Part shown: piece by piece, positions 1-10,800 of the stretch
Position numbering within the stretch: position 1 is the first letter of the stretch
Layout: every line of letters begins with the position of its first letter
Notes under the pieces: generated by a model
Told to the model about the DNA's origin: nothing
Databases searched by the model: none
Seen by the model: only the letters and a program-made list of their open reading frames with translations
Assembly: GCA_016859345.1 (NCBI GenBank)
Contig: CM029124.1
Location: 17,581,480-17,645,479 of the forward strand
From: Istiophorus platypterus
Taxonomy: Eukaryota > Chordata > Actinopteri > Istiophoriformes > Istiophoridae
Reading direction: 5' to 3'
Length of the DNA: 64,000 bases
Program-made: the position numbers and the translations under genes

Positions 1-1728
1 ACATCACTATAAACAGGCTAATCTAACAAAAAAGCTGGCCTCTCCATGCCCCGGCCTGTTGAAACGATTTAGCTCTGCCTGGTAGCAATGAATAAATAAA
101 TAGATAAATGAGACACACAATCGTTGGCTCGATCCTGCAGCGAATCCCAACCACATGTGACTGGAGGCAACAGCTCTGAGATAGGAGATTGTTTGGAATA
201 ATATCCCTTATATTTCACAGGTCTTTAGCACCGCAGGGCTGGGGATGGGATGGCAGAGGAGTGAGGGTAGCTGTTATCAGTCAAACTCCTTCATCTCCCT
301 GCCTTCCCCTGCAACTTGCATCTGAACTTTGTGACCTTTTGCTATAATAACATGTCATTAATTGCTACTTTGGATGTATACTAATAATCTTGGTGATAAT
401 TATCAAGGGAATGACTGTGTCACCTGAATACTAGTGAGGCCAGACTTGCTATTTACCTCTACATCCCCTTTTCCATTCTCCTCTCACCCCCTACCTTGTT
501 CCCTGCTTGACTGGATGCCAGTAGGCTGAGGTTAGTGCCATAAAAGTATTTTTTTTTGGGGGGGGGGGCTCAGATACCCATACATCTGTCTGCATTACAG
601 CAATTCATTTTAACCTTCAGCAGCCCTTGACAGATGCTCTCGCAACACCTACTGGGCAGTTTTTGCATTTAGAATACACCAGTGCAGTATGTAACATAAC
701 CTCTGCTTTCATCACTGTTGTACAGAAACATGTAAACCTTTAGAGAACACATTTGGTTTAAGGGGAGGCAGGGGAAAAGGGCTTTTGGGATTTCCTTTGA
801 GATTTATTGAATAAAAACATATTTTAAGTATATTTTTGAATTATTTTCTTTGATTAGTTCTTTAAACCCACAGCTGTGTTTCCCTCTTCTCTCTGGACAT
901 TATTAATTCATTGACATTTTGCTAGGATGGAAATTATCAGGGTGTTGAGGTGTGGATATGCGATTGCCTGCAGTGAACAGAGTGATGTTTAATATGGTAA
1001 AAACAGAGTGTGCTTCCTCTCCCCATTTTCTTTCCCCTTGTAGTTAAGAACTGTGATGTTTTTCGGTTGAGTGGATTTAGGAGACATTTCCATCCCATTT
1101 AACCCGGCACCACAGTAATACGAAAAGTAGTCAGTGATGTGATTGTTTGTGCAGGATGTTAACCGTCGAGTAAGGAAAAAAACACCATCCCTCTGAAAGA
1201 CCATAAGACCTTTTGGTTCTGTTGACAGACTTATCAGCACTTGGAACAATCAGTCTCAGAGAGCATTAAGAATGTTGATCAGTGGTAATCCACAGTCCTC
1301 CTTCAAGTCAGACTGAATCTTTCATCCTTAATTCTTATTGAACAGTAATTAAACCCTCAGTGAGACTTTCCTGTGAAATATGTGCCAAGCCTGAGTCAGT
1401 GTCCACCAACTCTGTTTTTCCCCTTCCCTTCCAACAGTAAACCATTCAAAAGGTTCCAAAGGTTGTAAACAGATGTAAGACCGTAAACACTTTGAATTAC
1501 ACCTTAAAATGTCAGTGTTAAAATCAAACACACTTTAAGAACTGTATATGTGAATGAGCACTGCAAATAAATTGAGGAAATTTATCATTGACTTTTAATA
1601 TCTGGACATGTTCCTCATCAGTGATATGTTGTTTCAATTTATCTTTCCCATATGTGGAATACAAATCACAATTAGATATCAAATCGTGCGTTCTTAGCCC
1701 CATACAATGTTGCATTCGATTTATACGA

Positions 1729-2238
1729 TTAAAATGTTTTTTTTGCGCAATAATCCTCACACCTCATAAAATAAAAAGTACCAATATAATGACTAAGTTT
1801 AGCCTCATCACGTAATGGATCAATGATAGCTTTATATCTTATAGGGTTTTGGAAGACAAATACTACTTTGCAGTTAGAAGAAATTAGAACTTCCAACACA
1901 TCTGCTAATTGAAGTCTTGGTATCAAGTCAACATAACTTTTTGGTAATGTGCTCCATGAAGAGCAGAGCTGCTCCTGCCACAGTCTGGCAGTGAGCTGGT
2001 AGCCTCCGGCACTACTCCTGCTTTCTGAACTGACAGTGACCAACAGCAAAAAGAGTCTCACGTCAGTAGACTTGAGTTGAAATTTTTCTTGGAAAACGAA
2101 ATGAGACAAAGTATATCCTTCTACTATCTGAACCGTGCATGACTTGCAATTTTGCTGGCATACATCAGTTACTTTAGCAAAATGAAAACTTTTGAGTCTG
2201 TGTCTGTGGAAAACAAACTCACTTCTGACTCTTGGCAC
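1729..2238 (-). pseudogene. Unrecognised open frame of about 169 codons, possible coding remnant
   Basis: I do not recognise a family. The frame is long for this AT-rich background and has a mixed, protein-like composition (for example LIPRLQLADVLEVLISS and RYKAIIDPLRDEAKLSH). It stops just after an A8 homopolymer (on the minus strand, about 1738-1745). A second frame continues past that point to 1524 with similar composition, so a one-base slip may have broken a longer reading frame. No splice structure, promoter or repeat termini were found around it. It could be a decayed pseudogene, part of a mobile element, or chance. Confidence 0.25.
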
Positions 2239-3202
2239 ATTCTAGTCCTCTGTTGCCTCCAGCCCAATTAAAGATCTTGCTTACAGCATTAGCGGTACAA
2301 TCATGAAAAATTATGCAGCAGTACCAAGTCCCCCAACATATTGAGTTCAGTTCATCAAGGGCTTTATGCTCACTGGCAATGTCTCAGCATTATTGACTGC
2401 CTTGATAATCAAGGAACCTGCCATGGGCTCCCAGGAGTGATTATCTTTATGAATATACAGTTCACGAAGAGATATGGTTTGTCTTAAGATTTAGTAAATG
2501 GTTCATCTTATTTTTTAGTTTTACAGCATATCAGCCTATCAGAAAAAAGCAAAACTAAAAAAATTGTCAAATGTCATTGTTACTTCATTGTTCATTGTCA
2601 GTATATGGGTGGTTATATCTGTGATTGGGACTTTAAACATTCTCAACAACACAACTGCACAACTTCAAAATGATGTCTGTAAGACAGACATGAACAGGAG
2701 TAGAAATTCTCTTTTTAGACACACTGTCTGTCTGACCCAGCCAGTGTGGTATCCTGAAAATTCAACACTTGAGGGTTTTTTAGACATTTTAGATCACAAT
2801 GTCATTTTTTTCTCTAATGTTCATGTGATGGAGCCATTCTTTCTCACTGCAGTCTGTTAAATTCAAGGTTGTAGAGACTGAGCACCATGCTGTCTATCAC
2901 TTCACAGCATTTCAGAAATGATTGCACATCGAAAAGCCATACATTACAGTTGTAGCCTATTAGAATTGAAATCAGTGAGATTCAGATTGAACTAGAGTTT
3001 GACAGACAAAAAGCAGGCAGTATAAGTGACGTCAAGACAGGGATCATCAATCAGCAGACAACTCTCCTTGGCACTGTAAATTTACTGCAGTGCCGAAGGG
3101 CATCATCTGTCCCCACCTCCTAATTTCAGACAGAATATGTAGCATTTGATAGCACTGCTTTTTACAGAGGGTGTACACAACCAAAATGTATCACTTGTTT
3201 TG

Positions 3203-4556
3203 TTTATTTGCATCATTAACAATCATACACATTCGTTTGTCTCCCAGCACTGTAGCACGTAAACACAGGACATGAACACCAGTTTGCCCATCTATTGTCA
3301 TCAGCAGACAAGCCTGTGGAGGTTTATCCTACACCAGAAAGAATATTCAGTAGCACAATAACTAAAAAAAATCTGACTCATTAAAAAGAACAAGAAAAAC
3401 AAAATAACAAATTCAATTACAAACCAACATCAGTGCAATGATCTAGCATATACAGTATGCTTCTGCAGATACTGATACTGTATGATCACATTAGGAGGGA
3501 GTGCTCAGCAGTTCAGAGTGCACAGGGTTTTTAACAAAGAGAAGGTAATGTCCATAAGATAAACAGCTTCTCGCACTGAATCAATCGTTGATCTTTTTGC
3601 CCTAACTAAACTGAAGCGCAGAACAATTACTAGTACATATCAGATGAAATGCAACCATTCTGCCCATGCTGTACTGCAATGCAGATGTATTCCAAAGAGA
3701 AAAGCCAAAGAAATCTTTCACTTTACCTTTTGGTGATGAATGATGATCACTTTAAGTTCATTTTTACTGTAAACATGACACTGATCTAAATGATACCTCA
3801 ATGGAGAAAGGGATGATGAGTGTAGGTGCAGAGCAACATGCTACAGAGAGATACTGTAGGGGTCATGTGTCCCAATATATTTAGTGCATCCTAAGCTAAG
3901 ACCCCTCAAGCCCTCAAGTGCCCCGTTACTAGATTCAAAGTATCAAAAAGCTGCAGATTCAATTGAAACCACTAAAGTACAAATGCCCAATGATATTACA
4001 CAATACAATAGGACAAACTGTTTTTGACCGGAATCACGGAAATGTTGAAATGTTGCTTTGAGTATCATACAGCCTTTTTGACTTCCATTACAATGCTGAT
4101 GGTCCAAACGGAGTCATGACAGGAAAGGCGCATTGCAGAATATAGAATGTGAAGTATTGCTGCTCTATATGTGCATTCTATGCAAGCATAGACATAATAA
4201 ACATACTGTAACATATTCATTATATAAGATATCTTTGTGGCTAGCGTTGGCCAGAATTGTGGCATCATATACATTTCAGAATTTACATATATTCATATAT
4301 ACATGCACATCTAGTGCAAGATATTTTCAATCTTTTAGGACTTTTAGTTCATCCCCATATTTTGACAGTCAAACATCTTGACCTTGATCTTTACTAAATC
4401 AAAACGACATAAGACCCTTTCATGAGTCTGAGATGAGATTTTTTTTGTACATTAGTGACAAAAATAAATAACAGTAAGTGAAACTATGCACTGGGGGAGA
4501 ATTTTCTTAATTCCATAAGTGCATTGGAAATCAGTCAAATATGTTCACAAGGCTTG
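3203..4556 (-). other. btbd3: Probable btbd3 3' UTR
   Basis: AT-rich non-coding sequence follows the stop codon. The first clear AATAAA on the minus strand that I noted is at 3208-3203, about 1.35 kb after the stop, which would give a 3' UTR length usual for this gene family. Other poly(A) sites are possible. Short ORFs in this stretch have no recognisable protein content. Confidence 0.35.
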
Positions 4557-5589
4557 TCAAGCATAGAAGATAAGTTCAGGAATCTGTCCCCCCTGCACCC
4601 CTGTGCCGTTAGTGCTGTCCGAGGAGCACTGGAACTGAAATGTCACTTTCCCACACTGCACCTCTGTCATCCCTTCCTGTCCAAAGTAGCTCAGCTCGTT
4701 TCCATCCAGAACCACACTCGCAGTGTAGAATGTATCAGGCTCAATCTGGACTGGATACTCAAACCACACGGGGAAGGTGTTGCTCGAACCATCAGAGAAG
4801 TATTTGCTGAGGTTTTGTCCCAGCAGTACTCCTTGACGTTTCAGCTCAATCTTGGCACTATACTCAGCTGAGCCACAGCTAGATCCATACAGTCCAAACC
4901 CAGCGATGAAAACTCTTTTATCCACTGCAAACTGTATACTGTCACAGCGGCCCCGATAACGCCACTGATTGCTTCGATAGGCACAGGACTGGAATCTGTG
5001 GCAACGCTGGGGTGTCAGGCCCTTCCTGGGCTGACTCACAAACTGCAGCTCAGGTTTTTTGGCTGCTGTGTACCACAGGAAGATGTCATTGGTCTCGTTA
5101 AGCGTCAACACGCCCGACTGGGCTGCGCCATTGGCAAAATCATCCAGAGCCATTGTGGGGATACGTATCAGGTACATGGCCTTGCCCAAAACCTTACGTT
5201 TGTTGTCAGTTGAAGAGGTGAGCTCCTGTCTCTGGCACTCAGCCTCAGCCCAGCTGAGAGCCGCCTCAAATACCACTATCTCTTTAGCGTTGAGCGTCTC
5301 TCGCTGTAGGATACTCTCCAGGGTCTGGGCATCGATGTCACAGAAGCCCTCCGAGCGTAACGCCAGCTCAGCCTGGGCATCAATCACTTCCCAGCAGCGC
5401 TGTGTCAGCTCCGGCTCCTCAAACAAGCAACTCTGGGAGAGTAAGACGCAGGCATTCTTGGCACTCAAGCTGGTCTCCAGGAAGTTGACGCAGGCACGTG
5501 CCAGGTGAGGGACAATGTACTTCTTGGCAGCATAAAGAGTGGCCAACACTGTGTCAGCACTCAGGTCAATCTCATCACAGTAAATGTAC
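4557..5589 (-). CDS. btbd3: btbd3 coding exon 4 (end of BTB, BACK and PHR domains)
   Basis: This 1033-nt terminal coding exon encodes 343 residues plus the stop. It starts with YIYCDEIDLSADTVLATLYA (end of BTB), continues into the BACK helices (AKNACVLLSQSCLFEE and FEAALSWAEAECQRQ) and ends with the PHR beta-sandwich. The open frame on the genome runs on to 5681, but CAACAG|GTACATT marks the acceptor, and the conserved protein begins there. Confidence 0.96.
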
Positions 5590-7010
5590 CTGTTGAAATA
5601 AAAATGTAATTTTCTCTGCTTTATAGACAACAGATCATACAGCAGTAAGCAGCAAACAGTAAAGCGACAAGGTATGGACATGAAACTGGTAACTGGTTTT
5701 AATGCTGTGGCTGATTGGTTGTGGCTGATTATTTGATGTATTCTGATGATTATGGTTGAAAGTTATACTACACTGATATTGAAGTATTTAAGCAATAGCA
5801 TCACTGTATCCCTTCAAAACCGTATTTGGAAGACAATGAAATGGGATTTTAAATCACAGTGAAATCACTGTGCAAGCCAATCAAACTGGCCAACAAAACA
5901 GTTTTCCTCCTACAATCTCATCTACCACCTACTGTAGCTTGCCTGGAAGGACATAGAAAACAAAACTCAGACATAAAAGTGATGGAGAACAGCAAGGAGG
6001 AGGGAGAGAATAATATGAACTGATTCAGCATGAGAAATGGAATGTATAATGAAATGAAAATAGAGAAATACAGATTCTATCTCTGAGATTCTATCTCTGA
6101 GAAACTCTTTATTTTATTTGTATGGCAGGGTAGGTGCTTAACACTTTTGTCCAAGATGCGTAGAGATTTTTTCACAAACATTAAATTAAAATAGCAGTTA
6201 TGTACAAATATTTCATTATTTGTTTAAACGAGGCACTATTTCCCAAGAAAAGGCCCATTAATAGGAAGTAAACAATTTTGAAGAGTTTAGACAGAGGAGA
6301 ATCCTTACTTTAACATTGCCAGAAATGCTGCTGGTTCCACATCTGGAATATGGATTTCATCTTTGTTTTCAGCCAGTTCACCATAAAACATGGCATGGAA
6401 CACTGAGCTGCCCACAGCTAAAACGTACTGTTGGAAGAAGAAGAGAAGAAAAGCAAGTCACAGAGGGAAAAGAGAAAAGAAAATATGCCATAGTTTGCCT
6501 ATGATTTCACTAGAAGCCACATGACATGCAGTAACATCTGAAAAAAGAGATTTATTATTTGAATTGGAACTGCGCTAGATCCAATTAGTTCACATGTAGT
6601 TTCTTTTCTTTACATAAAGACACAAATCTCTTCGTGGATATTGAACAGTGCTTCAGTTCTAATCATTGGAGAGTTTGACCCTGTTGAGTTTCTCACATAA
6701 TGAGCAGTGCTCAGCCACAGTTTCCCCTGAGGACAGGAAGATAGACTTCTAATGAACAAGATTGCCTTCGATAAAAAATCAAGAAAAAAATGAAAACAAA
6801 AGGGAAATCCTGCTAACACAACTGAACGGGGTGCAACAAAAGTTCAATTTACTGAAATTAATGATTTATCTGAACTTGTGATGAAATCAGATGCAACACA
6901 AGGCTTCTAATAATTTCTGTAATAAGCACAGTATACAAGACTGTGAATCCTTAATTATACACAAGCAATTTTCATGTTTTAGCGCTTTGTGCGCATGTCT
7001 CTGTGTGTGT

Positions 7011-7084
<74 letters not shown>

Positions 7085-9997
7085 GTGTGTGTGTGTGTGT
7101 GTACCACAAGAATGAGTAGGAGAGTATGTGGGTGGTATAAATTTTCTCAAAAAAGACACAAAGACTTTCTCTAAAGTGATTAAATTGCACTGAACCCATT
7201 TTAAAATAAATCTTGCTAATATGGGTTTGTGAAAACAGTGCTGTAATTGTTGTTATGCACTGAAATTCTTGTTTCTCCTCTCATAAAGTGAGGTCAGTTG
7301 ACAAACAGTAGCTCTTATATGTTGATTTAGAGACTAGTATATAATTAATGCATATTAGAATAAGATTAGACCCACCTGCTGACCCATTGTGTTTTACAGA
7401 TGTTCACATATATCACTGCTTTTAGGTACTGGCTGCACATTCTCCATTTTGGACAGACGGACACAGCTTTGTTATCTGACTTCATGCCAAATGGACACAA
7501 GAAAGATTGCTGCGCTGTACGTCATAATATCCCATTGGCATAATGTCCCTGCATAAATACAGTCAAGTCATCCACTATATCCTTCGTTAACTGCATTCTA
7601 TAAAAACACAAAGAGCTCTGCAGCTCCCAGTCATAGATGATACATTTTATAAAGAGCAAAATAGATAACCCATACAGGGCTTATACAGTGTAGATGTGGA
7701 ATGGATAGCAAAGCCAATTCATGGCTAGAAAACATAGATCATATCTATATTGCTGAATAAAAGATTCACATTATATGTAAATCTTTTAATCATATTCAAA
7801 TAGAGTAGAGATTATGATGTATTTTTAGATGAGGCACATGGTCTAGGCAACTATAAACCTTAATCAATCATTTATGTGAATATCTTGAAAGAGCAATGAG
7901 GTTAGAGGGTGGACTAAACGATGAAGTCAGAGGATGTCGATCTGCAGGTTACTATTGAGATAAAAAAGTTGAATATTGGCTCAGTTATGATAATCAATGC
8001 TATTTACAGTACATTTATAATGCTGCCATTCCAAAATTCAAAAGCTAATCAAGTAAACGAGTGCAAAAGTATTTCTAGCGTGTGAGTTGCAGAGTTGAAT
8101 GAACCTTACTCTTGGCCTTATCATTGTTATTGTGTTCTGTTGTATGCATTTGATTAAGATTGAGTAATTGCCGAGCAGTTTTAAAAAGCTGAGCTAAAGC
8201 AGAGACAAAGGCGATCCATTCTGTGTGAGATGACTGCTGAGGAGGATATCCCTTCCTCCTTCGCTCACTCTATGCCTCTATCTTTCAGCCTCATTTACAT
8301 AAATAATTGAGGACTGTCTCGAAAAGACACATGGTGCGGAAGTGAGTTGAGCACAAAGGATTTCAGTTCCATTACTGCTGACAATGAGGAAGATTATTTT
8401 TATGCTGATATGATATGAACAACACTGGGCCTGGACTGGCTCATTGCTTGTTTGTTAATTTCCACCTTGCTACCGTGATTTTACTGGTTGATGAAATTCT
8501 TACTCTGTGTCCTGGCAGCCGCTGGCTTCTTCCAGGCTGACCCACCATAAAGTGAACATCTGCCATCAACTCATTGTTGAACATTACGGAATTTCTAAAA
8601 AGGGGGGGGAAAAAGCAAAAAGAAACAGCAGAAAATGAATTATACATATATTACCTTGTACATTTGTTTTAGAGGAGAAAAAAGTACAACCCAAAAAGAA
8701 TATCTTAAAAATAATAGGGTGAGATTAAGGAGGATTAATGCACATAAAATATTTTTTATGTATTTTACCCGAACATTCAAACTCTAATTAGTGGGTAGTC
8801 TCTGGTTGAAGTTCAAGTTAAAATAATAACTTACTTGTCTACTTTATTTATCTTTTCTGCTTGAAGAGGTTTATGATTGTATAGAATGTCAAAATTTCTT
8901 CAGGCAACACTGAAGACATTTTGTCTGATTAAAAGTCTTATATAGAAAAACACAAAAATGAATTAATTGTTGAATCCTTTTTCAACCTAAACTCTTTATA
9001 TCTTTCAATAAAGACAGACTAATGAGACAATGAACTGAATGGAAAATCCCTACTGTGAGAGAATGGGACCAACAATAAAGCTGCGTTCATATATTATTGA
9101 GTAGTGGAACATGTCACAGGGGTGGGTAAACATCCCCATGATGTTCTGGAGAGACAACAAAGCCAGGTCGGAAAGCACACATTTTGCTCTGGACAGCTGG
9201 GGTCTTTTACTGGTAGGGCCAAGGTAAATATTTTGCTTTTACTACAGAGCAGCCTCTGCCTGTTGTGCATATCAAATGCACCCGGTGCCTGTCCGCCCTC
9301 TGTTCTGTTAGAGGGGCAAAGTCTGCAGGAACAGAAGAGGGTGTAAACAGAGACACCCCCAGCAGATTAAGGGCAGGGCAGAGGGAGCACCCACCCACCC
9401 ACACCCCAAACACACCCCACACACACGTACACACACAAACTCACTGAGAACTCAGTATACATCAGTAATTACCTCCTACATTCAAGTGCTTTGTGATACA
9501 TTTTTAAATACAATGGAGGTTCTGTTTGGAAAATTGACAATTAAAACAGTTAAACTCTGTTCAACTCTGTTGAACCGAGGAAAATTTTCAGATTAAAAAT
9601 TCAAAACAATCTTCGCTGAATGTGATGACAATGAAAACTATTGGGATCAGCAGTAAGGATTTCAGCGGCTTGCTGATTGTACCTACCTCTCTCTTATAGT
9701 AGAGTAGAGACCCTGCCAGTTACAGTTCTGTATGGTGTTGTTGTTGTTGAGGTTTTGCTGCTGGTACAATTGCACTGTTGTGGTGGATGCCGGCTTTTTG
9801 CTTGGAAAAATGTCTGCTGCCATCTTCTTCTTCTTCTTGCTCCTCAGAGTGATTATCTCATAACAAACTGGGGGCAGCTTGGAGCTGCCACTACCATTCC
9901 CTTTCTTGGAGCTTTTACTTGACTTGCTTTTCACTGACTCAGGAAGCATTAAGAAGAAAGTCAGACATTTCATGTTCCTTCCCTTGGCATCGACCAT
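4557..9997 (-). CDS. btbd3: BTB/POZ domain-containing protein 3 (BTBD3), four coding exons
   Basis: Coding exons in transcript order are 9997-9687, 8594-8504, 6427-6309 and 5589-4557. All introns are GT-AG and the phases fit (311+91+119+1033 nt), giving 517 residues, close to the about 522 I recall for mammalian BTBD3. The Lys-rich N-terminal tail (residues 1-103) begins MVDAKGRNMKCLTFF, as in vertebrate BTBD3, which separates it from the paralogue BTBD6. A BTB/POZ fold follows (about 109-216: FNNELMADVHFMVG, then FHAMFYGELAENKDEI), then BACK (about 217-325) and a C-terminal PHR domain (about 372-516: CDSIQFAVDKRVFIAGFGLY), ending GGQIPELIFYA and a stop. Family knowledge: BTB-BACK proteins are substrate adaptors of cullin-3 ubiquitin ligases, and mouse BTBD3 moves to the nucleus and orients cortical dendrites towards active axons. 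No disabling change is seen. Teleosts often carry two btbd3 paralogues; I cannot say which this is. Confidence 0.95.
6309..6427 (-). CDS. btbd3: btbd3 coding exon 3 (BTB domain core)
   Basis: This 119-nt exon encodes YVLAVGSSVFHAMFYGELAE, then NKDEIHIPDVEPAAFLAML and two bases of the next Lys codon. It is the central BTB/POZ core used for dimerisation and cullin binding in the family. The acceptor is CAACAG|TACG and the donor is TTAAA|GTAAGG. Confidence 0.94.
7001..7102. repeat. (GT)n microsatellite in btbd3 intron 2
   Basis: About 100 bp of almost pure GT repeat, interrupted by GAGTGTGTTT near the start and one GC near 7080. It lies in the intron between btbd3 coding exons 2 and 3. The apparent His-Thr and Cys-Val ORFs across it are repeat translations, not genes. 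Confidence 0.97.
8504..8594 (-). CDS. btbd3: btbd3 coding exon 2 (start of BTB domain)
   Basis: This 91-nt exon encodes RNSVMFNNELMADVHFMVG and then QPGRSQRLPGHR, the first strand and helix of the BTB fold. The acceptor is TTTTTAG|AAATTCC and the donor is CACAGA|GTAAGA. The arginine codon is completed across the intron from exon 1. Confidence 0.93.
9389..9440. repeat. CCCA/CA-rich tract in btbd3 intron 1
   Basis: A run of CACCCACC-type units passing into (CA)n. The complementary strand has several GGG runs and might form a G-quadruplex. Confidence 0.8.
9687..9997 (-). CDS. btbd3: btbd3 coding exon 1 (N-terminal tail)
   Basis: This exon encodes residues 1-103 plus two bases of codon 104. It carries the MKCLTFFLMLPESVK segment, a Ser/Lys run, a KKKKK cluster that could act as a nuclear localisation signal, and NWQGLYSTIRER at the end. 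The donor reads GAGAG|GTAGGT. The frame stays open upstream to a second ATG at 10048, which would add 17 residues (MNVFSACTPTARQLNTL). I chose the ATG at 9997 because MVDAKGRN matches the usual BTBD3 start; the upstream one remains a possible longer isoform. Confidence 0.92.
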
Positions 9998-10800
9998 GAG
10001 TGTGTTCAACTGCCGAGCAGTGGGAGTGCATGCAGAGAAGACATTCACCAGGAGCAGGCAGGTGCGAGGGAGGACTGAAAGGGGGATTTGGAAGGAGGAC
10101 AGCAGAGACCTGGACTGAACTCAGTAGTGCAGTAGAGTACAGCAAAGATCCTGAATGAGGTTCCACCTTTTGGGAACTAACAGGAAAGCTCTCTTGTTTT
10201 ACCTGTTTTCTTCACTCCTCTGAAGAGGCAGATTCAGACTGGTGATCCAGATGCACTTTCTCTGTGTGAAGTTGGATCTGCTAACAGAGTTCTTAGGTTT
10301 TCCATCCCTGCTCGTCCAGACCGATGCGATCAGCTCTTCGAATCACTCCTTTTTCTCCTCTATTCCCTTGCCTCTCTCGCTCACTGCTTTGCTGAGGGTT
10401 GGCCTGACAGCCCCAGATTTAGTACAGCTGCAGTGGTCCTCTTGCAGGCAGCGGTGTTTACTCAGCTCAGCTTTACTCAGCTCCTTTCATTTTCCACTCT
10501 TTCTCCTTCTGTGCTTCCCTCAGACTCTCCTCATCTGTGGCTCTACCTTTTTCTCTCCAGCACTTGTTTTTTTTTTTTATCCCCTCACTCTCCTCTGTGA
10601 GCAGAGACATCTGCAGGATGCTGTAGCTGTGGATTCTGTGTTGCTCTGCTCAGCTACTCGTTCTGCTGACTACAGAGGTTGAATGGGAGAGTGCAGAGGA
10701 GATAGAGAACCCCCCCCCAGCACAGTAAACGGCTCTCTCCGGAGCTCAGCCAATGGCAGTGCACAGCATTCATGATTGGATGATGCAGTCTAGTGCAGCA
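9998..10800 (-). promoter_or_regulatory. btbd3: Probable btbd3 5' UTR and core promoter region
   Basis: Upstream of the start codon lies C/T-rich and Ser/Leu-like sequence without a supported coding exon, as expected for a 5' UTR. At 10750-10754 (CCAAT on +) and 10775-10779 (ATTGG on +) there are two CCAAT boxes in opposite orientation about 25 bp apart, next to a C9 tract (10710-10718). This arrangement is typical of a TATA-less or weak-TATA vertebrate promoter. The transcription start site is not determined, and a non-coding first exon further upstream is possible. Confidence 0.45.

Noticed and set aside
2564..2860. 98-codon plus-strand ORF with a hydrophobic N-terminus like a membrane anchor
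   Set aside because: It lies in AT-rich 3' flank without homology I can name or splice signals; hydrophobic starts are common in T-rich DNA.
5059..5508. 149-codon plus-strand ORF
   Set aside because: It is the antisense shadow of btbd3 coding exon 4, which has clear BTB/BACK/PHR content on the other strand.
6887..7199. His-Thr and Cys-Val repeat ORFs on both strands
   Set aside because: They are translations of the (GT)n microsatellite in a btbd3 intron.
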